Under the pieces are notes generated by a model. That model searched no databases, had not been told where the DNA came from, and was given only the letters and a program-made list of their open reading frames with translations. A stretch of 5,574 bases of DNA from Candidatus Sumerlaeota bacterium (GTDB lineage Bacteria > Sumerlaeota > Sumerlaeia > UBA8349), in contig DNPO01000169.1 of NCBI GenBank assembly GCA_003501375.1, positions 1 through 5,574 of the forward strand, in the 5' to 3' direction. Below, in pieces: positions 1-5,213 of the stretch. Each line of letters begins with the position of its first letter. Position 1 is the first letter of the stretch. The translations under genes and the position numbers were made by a program.

Positions 1-71
1 TATTTTTTGGCACAGTACCGGGGGTTCCGCTTCGCTTCACCCCCGGCTACATCCCCGCGGGCCTCCGGCCC
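1..71. repeat. GC-rich double inverted repeat, possible dispersed intergenic repeat
   Basis: Two hairpins lie close together. The first has a perfect 8-bp stem (CCGGGGGT at 18-25 with ACCCCCGG at 39-46) and a 13-base loop containing a tandem GCTTC. The second is GGGCC (59-63) with GGCCC (67-71) and a 3-base loop, directly after and overlapping the palindrome CCCGCGGG (54-61). There is no T-run after the hairpins on either strand, so a simple intrinsic terminator is unlikely. The composition is far more GC-rich than the rest of the upstream region. The arrangement resembles short palindromic intergenic repeats found in many bacterial genomes; that reading is inference, because only one copy lies in this window. 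It could also be the tail of a structured element that begins to the left. Confidence 0.5.
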
Positions 72-114
72 TGACATCAAAACAAATGGACTTTGAGGAG
101 TTCCTGGTTATGAT

Positions 115-165
115 GGGTGCATCTTGACATTGCTACCACTTCACCTATATGCGTCCCCGTTTTTT
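115..165 (+). terminator. possible weak hairpin plus T6 (terminator or attenuator)
   Basis: GGGTGCAT (115-122) can pair with ATGCGTCC (149-156) as 8 pairs, including two adjacent G-T wobbles. A 26-base loop lies between them, followed by CCG and six T (160-165). The long loop and wobbles make it a weak candidate. It could end transcription coming from a gene to the left, or act as an attenuator before thiC. The candidate -35 box at 124-129 lies in the loop, so the two readings compete. Confidence 0.22.
124..151 (+). promoter_or_regulatory. candidate sigma-70 promoter for thiC (distal)
   Basis: A perfect TTGACA (124-129) is followed after 16 bp by TATATG (146-151), which matches TATAAT at four positions and lacks the important final T. 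Transcription would begin near 158 and leave a leader of about 130 bases before thiC. The -35 box is strong and the -10 box mediocre, so this is only one of two plausible sites. Confidence 0.35.
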
Positions 166-183
166 CGATATGTAAGGTTTTTC

Positions 184-212
184 TTGGAAAGTCGTTTTTT
201 TTCCGGCATACT
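184..212 (+). promoter_or_regulatory. candidate sigma-70 promoter for thiC (proximal)
   Basis: TTGGAA (184-189) and CATACT (207-212) are separated by 17 bp and each matches consensus at four of six positions, including the key A2 and T6 of the -10 box. The start point would be near 218-220, exactly where the alternative-fold leader begins. It is weaker in the -35 box than the distal candidate but has better spacing and -10 positions. Confidence 0.3.
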
Positions 213-214
213 CA

Positions 215-283
215 GGGTTGCGTTTTCCCGTAAATCGGGTTGACGCATCCGAACCCGGTGTCGGAACATTGTCCCGTAGGAAA
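215..283 (+). promoter_or_regulatory. structured thiC leader with mutually exclusive folds, class unknown
   Basis: Fold 1 pairs GGTTGCG (216-222) with CGCATCC (244-250), with one mismatch, and encloses the small hairpin CCCG (227-230) with CGGG (236-239). Fold 2 pairs ATCGGGTT (234-241) with AACCCGGT (252-259), 8 pairs including one wobble. The two share bases 236-239 and cannot form together. The leader ends at the ribosome binding site of thiC (AGGAAA, 278-283). Most bacterial thiC genes are controlled by a TPP riboswitch, but its hallmark CTGAGA and GATCCGG-like segments are not seen here. Whether this is a real switch is inference; short GC stems can arise by chance. Confidence 0.25.
278..283 (+). 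promoter_or_regulatory. ribosome binding site fixing the thiC start
   Basis: AGGAAA lies 6 bases before the ATG at 290. This favours that ATG over the in-frame TTG at 218, which has no comparable site and would add 24 residues with no family similarity. Confidence 0.7.
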
Positions 284-289
284 GCGCCC

Positions 290-1714
290 ATGACTTATAC
301 CACCAAAAGTACCTCCCCTGATTTGAATAAACGACACGAAGCCGTTGTTGAGCGCCTTGCTGCTGCAGGGTCGCTCAAAGAGCGCAATGTCAGCCAGATG
401 TACCTCGCAAAAAAAGGCGAGATTACGTGGGAAATGCGCCGCGTTGCTGAGCGCGAAGGTTTTGAACCCGAATTTGTTCGCGATCAGGTCGCCAGCGGCC
501 GTGCCGTCATCACCTCCAACGTTGCCCACCCGGAGGCCGACCCGATTATCATCGGTGAAGCCTTCAGCGTAAAAATTAATGCCAACATTGGCAACTCTGC
601 CCTGCACTTCAGCGTGGATGAGGAACTCGAAAAACTCCGCTGGGCTGTCAAGTGGGGCGCGGACACGGTGATGGATCTTTCCACTGGGCCGAACATTATC
701 GAGACACGTGATGCGATTCTGCGCAACAGCACGGTTCCCGTGGGTACCGTTCCAATTTACGAAGCGCTCGCACGTGTCGATGGCGATGTGGCGAAACTCA
801 ATATCGACCTGATGCTGAAGGTGATTGAAGACCAAGCCAGTCAGGGTGTGGATTACATGACCATCCACGCGGGCGTACTGAAACACACCATCCCCATGAC
901 GTGCAAACGCAAGACCGGCATCGTGTCACGCGGTGGAGCGATTTTGACCAAGTGGATGATTATGAAAAAGGAAGAAAACTTCCTCTACACCCACTTCCGC
1001 GACATTTGTCAGATCATGAAGCGCTACGACGTGGCGTTCTCGCTGGGGGATGGATTGCGTCCCGGTTGCCTAGCAGACGCAAACGATGCGGCGCAGTTTG
1101 CCGAGTTGGATACGCTGGGCGAGTTGGCAAAAATCGCGTGGGAATATGATGTTCAGACGATGATTGAAGGACCGGGTCATGTGCCGATGAACTTGATCGC
1201 CGAGAACATGGAACGTCAACGCCGTGTTTGCCATGGTGCGCCGTTCTATACGCTTGGCCCCATCGTTACGGATATTGCACCCGGCTATGACCACATTACT
1301 TCTGCCATTGGTGGAGCAATGATTGCCATGATGGGGTGTTCCATGTTATGCTACGTCACACAAAAAGAGCACTTGGGTTTGCCCGATAAGGACGATGTGA
1401 AGCAGGGCGTGATCACGGCGAAGATTGCCGCGCATGCCGCTGACATTGCTAAGGGGCTTCCCGGTGCGCGCAAACGCGATGATGAACTGAGCGCAGCACG
1501 TGCGGCGTTCGATTGGGAAAAACAATACGAACTGTCGCTTGATCCCGAAACTGCGCGGGCGTTTCGCGATCACGGGTTGCCCGAAGGCGAAGATAAGAAA
1601 TCCGAATACTGCTCCATGTGCGGGCCGAACTTTTGCAGCATGCGCCTGAGCAAGCAGGCGCGCGAAATGGCCGCGGCACAACAAAGTGAAGAAAGTCAGG
1701 CGTTACCAAAGTAA
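290..1714 (+). CDS. thiC: phosphomethylpyrimidine synthase ThiC (radical SAM, thiamine biosynthesis)
   Basis: ThiC rearranges 5-aminoimidazole ribotide into 4-amino-5-hydroxymethyl-2-methylpyrimidine phosphate, the pyrimidine precursor of thiamine, using S-adenosylmethionine and a [4Fe-4S] cluster in the cytoplasm. From the ATG at 290 the protein has 474 residues. Family blocks are clear in order: VKINANIGNS (about 94-103), WGADTVMDLSTG (122-133), VPVGTVPIYEAL (149-160), GVDYMTIHAGV (186-196), SRGGAILTKW (213-222), FSLGDGLRPG (250-259), EGPGHVPMNLI (293-303), APFYTLGPIVTDIAPGYDHI (317-336) and CYVTQKEHLGLP (354-365). The C-terminal cluster motif CxxCxxxxC is intact (C441, C444, C449). It lacks the long N-terminal domain of the approximately 630 aa proteobacterial and plant forms. 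AGGAAA 6 bases upstream supports the ATG over the TTG at 218. No other thiamine gene is in the window, and no clear terminator follows. Confidence 0.97.
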   Translation: MTYTTKSTSPDLNKRHEAVVERLAAAGSLKERNVSQMYLAKKGEITWEMRRVAEREGFEPEFVRDQVASGRAVITSNVAHPEADPIIIGEAFSVKINANIGNSALHFSVDEELEKLRWAVKWGADTVMDLSTGPNIIETRDAILRNSTVPVGTVPIYEALARVDGDVAKLNIDLMLKVIEDQASQGVDYMTIHAGVLKHTIPMTCKRKTGIVSRGGAILTKWMIMKKEENFLYTHFRDICQIMKRYDVAFSLGDGLRPGCLADANDAAQFAELDTLGELAKIAWEYDVQTMIEGPGHVPMNLIAENMERQRRVCHGAPFYTLGPIVTDIAPGYDHITSAIGGAMIAMMGCSMLCYVTQKEHLGLPDKDDVKQGVITAKIAAHAADIAKGLPGARKRDDELSAARAAFDWEKQYELSLDPETARAFRDHGLPEGEDKKSEYCSMCGPNFCSMRLSKQAREMAAAQQSEESQALPK

Positions 1715-1754
1715 AAACAGCAGATATAAAAATATTCTAATTGGATTTACATGA

Positions 1755-1783
1755 TTGACAAGGTTTTAAGATATAGGCATAAT
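1755..1783 (+). promoter_or_regulatory. near-consensus sigma-70 promoter for the cyclo-ligase/permease unit
   Basis: TTGACA (1755-1760) matches the -35 consensus perfectly, and CATAAT (1778-1783) matches the -10 consensus at five of six positions; the spacing is the optimal 17 bp. Transcription would start around 1790, giving an untranslated leader of about 87 bases. It lies in the AT-rich gap after thiC, so the downstream genes need not depend on thiC transcription. Confidence 0.75.
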
Positions 1784-1800
1784 ACCTCCCTGTTTTGAAA

Positions 1801-1868
1801 TCTTGTTCATCTTGTAAATTTTGGCCAAAAGACAGTTTGCTGCTCTTGCTGGCTCAAGGTTCAGGGGG
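1801..1868 (+). promoter_or_regulatory. 5' leader with perfect palindrome and short direct repeats
   Basis: Just downstream of the predicted start point lies TTTTGGCCAAAA (1819-1830), a perfect 12-bp palindrome suited to a dimeric repressor. Around it are direct repeats TCTTGT (1801-1806 and 1810-1815) and TTGCTG (1837-1842 and 1846-1851), both with a 9-base period. The ribosome binding site AGGGGGA begins at 1863. The palindrome is directly visible; its use as an operator is inference. No long closing stem of the 6S RNA kind is apparent. Confidence 0.3.
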
Positions 1869-1876
1869 ATTGTAAT

Positions 1877-2488
1877 ATGGAATCAAAATCCGATATTCGC
1901 CGCCGCATGATCGCTCTGCGTTCCTCCATCTCCCCGGAGGATCATAAAACATGGAGCGCCGCCATTGAACTCCACCTCTATGGTTTGCCCCAATGGATTT
2001 CAGCTCAAAGTATCATGGCTTATTACGCCATGCCGGACGAGGTGTCCACGCTGTCCATTCTGGAAGCCGCGCTCAATGCGGGCAAACGCCTTTTTTTGCC
2101 GCGCTGTATAGTTCAACAAAAGGTTTTTGAGGCGGTGGAAGTGCATGACCTCAGTACAGATATGTGTCCTGGCCCGTTGCGCGGCTTGATGGATCCGTTG
2201 CCAACCCTGCCCCCCGTTTCGCCCGAACAGCGCTTCGATTTGGTTCTTGCACCCGGTGTCGCATTCAGTCGCAACGGGATTCGTTTAGGTTTCGGCGCGG
2301 GGATGTATGATAAATTTCTCGCCCTGCATCCCGACGCGTGCCGCATTGCTTTGGCGTTTTCACAGCAAGTGCTGGATGAACTGCCCGCCGAACAGCACGA
2401 TGCTCCCATGCACGCCATTCTCACGGAAAAAAAGTGCCTGGTGCCGGCTACGGTATACCAGCATCCTGTTCTTACTCGACATCCTTAA
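1877..2488 (+). CDS. ygfA: 5-formyltetrahydrofolate cyclo-ligase (MTHFS family)
   Basis: This cytoplasmic enzyme converts 5-formyltetrahydrofolate to 5,10-methenyltetrahydrofolate with ATP, recovering a storage or inhibitory folate for one-carbon metabolism. At 203 residues it has the normal family length. The N-terminal K4/R8 (KSDIRRRM), the YYAMPDEVSTLSIL segment (49-62), GKRLFLPR (69-76), the DLVLAPGVAF strand-loop (121-130) and the family signature RLGFGAGMYDKFL (136-148) are all present, followed by FSQQ (161-164) and the HD of EQHDAPMH (172-179). The usual GGGYYD is GAGMYD here, a mild change. ATG 1877 is the only start in its open frame and has AGGGGGA 7 bases upstream. It is preceded by its own strong promoter and lies 31 bases before a permease gene. 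The symbol fau is also used for this family. Confidence 0.93.
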   Translation: MESKSDIRRRMIALRSSISPEDHKTWSAAIELHLYGLPQWISAQSIMAYYAMPDEVSTLSILEAALNAGKRLFLPRCIVQQKVFEAVEVHDLSTDMCPGPLRGLMDPLPTLPPVSPEQRFDLVLAPGVAFSRNGIRLGFGAGMYDKFLALHPDACRIALAFSQQVLDELPAEQHDAPMHAILTEKKCLVPATVYQHPVLTRHP

Positions 2489-2519
2489 CTCCCTATCGTA
2501 ATTCCTCATTGCTTCCTCC

Positions 2520-3806
2520 ATGCGCCTTTCTGCAGCCCTTACCCTCTCCCGCATCTCCTTTCGCACACATTGGAAAACTTGGCTCTGGATTATCGCGGGC
2601 ATGGGTATTGGTACACTCGCGCTGGGCATTTCCATTTTTGCCGGGTTGGGGGTGAGCAAGTCGCTTAAAAATCACTTGAATGCTATTTTCCCAGAAAACC
2701 GGGTTATCATTCAACCCAAGATGGTGGATGTGCAGGTGTTGCGTGTGGAGACCTCTACTATTACGGAAGATACTCTGCGACAAGTCCGCGCACTTCCAGG
2801 GGTCAAGCGTATCTCGCCCGAAGCCACACTTCGCTTTCCCGTTAGCGCATCTGCCACGCTATGGGGAAACACCTACACCACCGATATCACGGTAACCGGG
2901 GTGGAACCGTGGTTGCTGGGTAACGATGTGCCTACCACGTTCACTTACAATCCGGAAACCGATACTCAGGTGCCTGCAATTCTTGCGGCGTATTTTCTTG
3001 ATCTGTACAACTTGGCGCTGGCCGAGGGCAACAAATTGCCTAAATTAGCACCCGCCGCTGTGCTCAATCGCGAGTTTGATTTGGTACTTGGCTCCTCCAG
3101 CATCCATCCCGCCAAAGCGGATGGGAAGATGCTGGTGATTACCGGAAAAGTTTGCGCTCTCAGCCGCAATCCTGATTTGCTTGGTCTGCTCATTCCACTC
3201 AGCGCGGTGGAATCCTTCAATAAGTGGTATGGTTTGCCAATGGCGACGTATCGCCGTTTGCATGTGGAACTGGATTCGATCACGGCGTTAGATGCGTTAC
3301 GACCGAAGTTGGATGCAATGAAACTCGAAGCGGTGGACCCGGCGGGGCTTTGGCGACGACTCGCGGCGTTTCTTGATTTGATCGGACTGGGCTTTGCCGC
3401 TTTGGGGGCACTTGTTTTTGTGCTGGCAATGGCCTATTTGCTTGCCTCGGTCAGTTGGATGCTGGCGCGGCGTCAGCGCGAACGAGCCATGTTCCTGACG
3501 CTCGGATGCAGCCGTCGTGAACTCACCATCCTAATGACGGGTGAGACTGCCGTATTAAGTGGCATCGGAATTGCGTTGGGATTGGGACTTTCCGTTGCGT
3601 TGTTCCACCTGGCCAATATTTGGTACCATGCGTGGCGCGCCGATCGTACTTACTTGCCAACCGAATTGTTTGCAGCGCCCTGGAGTTGGGTGATTGCCAT
3701 TGGCTTCATCTGTTGGGGGATTGCGATTTTATTTCCGGGATATCGCATCCATCGCGAATCGCGGGAAACGCCTATCGTTGCCCTGACTGAGGCGGAGATG
3801 CGATAG
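2520..3806 (+). CDS. FtsX/MacB-like ABC transporter permease without adjacent ATPase
   Basis: This is an inner-membrane ABC permease subunit of the MacB/LolC/FtsX type, 428 residues. A positively charged start (RISFRTHWK) leads into TM1 (about 20-44), then a large extracytoplasmic MacB-PCD-like region (about 50-280), then the FtsX domain with TM2 (about 285-313), the cytoplasmic coupling loop RRQRERAMFLTLGCSRREL (317-335), TM3 (about 340-366), TM4 (about 386-406) and the family-like tail ending in PIVAL (418-422). Such permeases export lipoproteins, peptides or drugs, or act as mechanotransmitters; the substrate here cannot be told. No ATPase gene is beside it, so the partner must be encoded elsewhere. 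ATG 2520 is the only start, since a stop lies in frame at 2499-2501, yet no Shine-Dalgarno sequence is visible; the bases before it read TTCCTCC. It probably shares the cyclo-ligase transcript. Confidence 0.88.
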   Translation: MRLSAALTLSRISFRTHWKTWLWIIAGMGIGTLALGISIFAGLGVSKSLKNHLNAIFPENRVIIQPKMVDVQVLRVETSTITEDTLRQVRALPGVKRISPEATLRFPVSASATLWGNTYTTDITVTGVEPWLLGNDVPTTFTYNPETDTQVPAILAAYFLDLYNLALAEGNKLPKLAPAAVLNREFDLVLGSSSIHPAKADGKMLVITGKVCALSRNPDLLGLLIPLSAVESFNKWYGLPMATYRRLHVELDSITALDALRPKLDAMKLEAVDPAGLWRRLAAFLDLIGLGFAALGALVFVLAMAYLLASVSWMLARRQRERAMFLTLGCSRRELTILMTGETAVLSGIGIALGLGLSVALFHLANIWYHAWRADRTYLPTELFAAPWSWVIAIGFICWGIAILFPGYRIHRESRETPIVALTEAEMR

Positions 3807-3828
3807 TCATCGCGCATCACCGTTTTTT
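3793..3828 (+). terminator. intrinsic terminator overlapping the permease stop codon
   Basis: CGGAGATGCGAT (3793-3804) pairs with ATC-GC-GCATCACCG (3809-3822): 11 pairs with one A-A mismatch and a 2-base bulge, loop AGTC. Six T follow at once (3823-3828), with more T-rich sequence after. The hairpin contains the end of the permease gene and the last codons of the converging gene. The T-run lies on the plus strand only, so it should stop plus-strand transcription, not minus-strand transcription. Confidence 0.75.
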
Positions 3829-5213
3829 ATTTCATTTTTTTGTCCCTGCCAGAGGAGCATCAATCCATCGGGCGGTTGGTTGTTGTATCCGATGGGGCGG
3901 TGGCGTGGATTTTCACAGCCGACAGATAATAATTTAATTATTGTTTTTGCGTCCAGCCATTTTTCCCACGAGGGACATTCCAGCCAGCCGGTTTGTTTCA
4001 AATCTTTGTCCACGATCAGCACCCATCCGCCCGGGCGTGTGACGCGAATGAGTTCGCTGACCGCCTGTTCCAAGTTCTGCGTAAATTCGAGACTTTCGCA
4101 GGCGAAGGTAACGTCGAAGTAATTATCGGGGAAGGGGATTTCTTCCACCGCACCGATGCGGGTGGGAATATCATCAGGCAGGTGCGCGAGCAGTTCCGGC
4201 GAGATGTCCATGCCATATCCGTTGACTTCGGGTGCGTGGATTTTCAACTGCTTGAGAAAACGTCCCTTGCCGCAACCGGCATCCAGCACTTTGTCGCCGG
4301 GACGCACCACCGCCAGCAAAGCCTGAAATCGTTCGTCCTCGGGCGAAATTTTTTCGGGCAACAGGTGCGTGATCCCTTTGAAAAAGGCATCGACTCGCAG
4401 TGGGTGCGCTGCCAAAAAGAAAACGGAGGCAGCGAGCGCCTCCGCTTTATTGCGTGATAATGCACCGGATTTTTGTTGGCCCTGTTCCAAATGGAGCATG
4501 GCCCGATCCGCTGCTTCCTGACAGCCGATTTTATACCAGCATGCGGCCAACTGAGCGATAACATCTGGGTTGTTTTTTTCGATTTGCGTTTCCGCTAAAC
4601 TTTGCAACAGAGGCACCGCTTGGTCGTGCAAGCCCAGATTCAACAGCGCGTCGAGCGCTGGCACCCTGTCCCGGAGTGGGAGTTTTGCCAGAGCGATTCC
4701 TTCCTGGTAAGTGACTGCGCGTTTTGCGATGGCTGTTTCCGGATCAGGCAGGTGCAAAAGACGATTGGCTGCAAGCAGTGCGGGCAGGCTGCACAGGGCG
4801 GATAGGGCTTGCTGCCCCTCTGCTTTTTCTGGGAGTTTTTGCAGGATATAATTTGCGGCGCGTTCTAACGCTTGTTTGCAATTTTCTCCGCGTTCCAGCG
4901 CTGCGGTTAGTCCCCAGAGCGCCTGCGCAGTGTTGAGGAGCGTCTGGTTTTCAGCATTTGTCCAGGAACCATCCGCTTGCTGACTCGATAACAACCACGC
5001 CAGTTGCCGTTGTGCAAAATCGCGATGTCCCAGCGCAAATAAACTGGGAAGTAGCAGGCCGGCCATTCCGGAAGATGCGCCAAGCCCCGCACGTTCCTGG
5101 GCGGCTAACCAGCGCAAGACTCGGCGTGGCGCGGCGTCGGGCGAAGGCGCGGGTTTTGCTGCCTGAGCGAGGCGACGCAGAACTTTTTTGCAAAAAGTTT
5201 GAACGCCGAACAT
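3807..5213 (-). CDS. alpha-helical toroid-like domain fused to class I SAM methyltransferase
   Basis: The protein has 468 residues. The N-terminal half (about 25-270) is made of paired amphipathic helices and carries one QW-like motif, QQADGSW (78-84), followed by TLLNTAQALWGL (91-102), as in prenyltransferase/squalene-cyclase alpha/alpha toroids. The C-terminal half is a Methyltransf_11-type Rossmann domain: motif I VLDAGCGKGRF (309-319), the acidic end of beta-2 at GYGMDIS (332-338), VEEIPFPDNYFDVTFACESLEF (356-377) and ELIRVTRPGGWVLIVDKD (387-404). It should therefore transfer a methyl group from S-adenosylmethionine; the acceptor is unknown. No cyclase DxDD motif is visible in the toroid part, so terpene cyclisation is unlikely. 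No signal peptide or membrane segment is seen. ATG 5213 follows the stop of the upstream toroid gene with no gap and only a weak GGA upstream, which suggests translational coupling. It converges on the permease with zero bases between stops. Confidence 0.85.
   Translation of the reverse strand: MFGVQTFCKKVLRRLAQAAKPAPSPDAAPRRVLRWLAAQERAGLGASSGMAGLLLPSLFALGHRDFAQRQLAWLLSSQQADGSWTNAENQTLLNTAQALWGLTAALERGENCKQALERAANYILQKLPEKAEGQQALSALCSLPALLAANRLLHLPDPETAIAKRAVTYQEGIALAKLPLRDRVPALDALLNLGLHDQAVPLLQSLAETQIEKNNPDVIAQLAACWYKIGCQEAADRAMLHLEQGQQKSGALSRNKAEALAASVFFLAAHPLRVDAFFKGITHLLPEKISPEDERFQALLAVVRPGDKVLDAGCGKGRFLKQLKIHAPEVNGYGMDISPELLAHLPDDIPTRIGAVEEIPFPDNYFDVTFACESLEFTQNLEQAVSELIRVTRPGGWVLIVDKDLKQTGWLECPSWEKWLDAKTIIKLLSVGCENPRHRPIGYNNQPPDGLMLLWQGQKNEIKNGDAR

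Noticed and set aside
218..289. Extension of ThiC to the in-frame TTG at 218 (24 extra residues)
   Set aside because: The added residues show no ThiC-like pattern, there is no ribosome binding site before the TTG, and the ATG at 290 has AGGAAA at the right distance.
1..289. TPP riboswitch upstream of thiC
   Set aside because: Looked for because of the gene; the CTGAGA and GATCCGG-like conserved segments were not found on the plus strand.
212..886. 224-codon minus-strand open frame opposite thiC
   Set aside because: It lies antisense to the highly conserved thiC gene, resembles no family, and has no ribosome binding site; it is a by-product of thiC codon use.
1785..1868. Pairing of CCTCCCTG (1785-1792) with the ribosome binding site CAGGGGG (1862-1868)
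   Set aside because: The predicted transcription start near 1790 would leave out most of the upstream arm.
1715..1876. 6S RNA, which precedes ygfA in many proteobacteria
   Set aside because: The gap is only 162 bases, holds a strong promoter in its middle, and no long closing stem with a central bulge can be drawn.
3993..4457. 154-codon plus-strand open frame inside the methyltransferase gene
   Set aside because: It is antisense to clear methyltransferase motifs and has no recognisable domain of its own.
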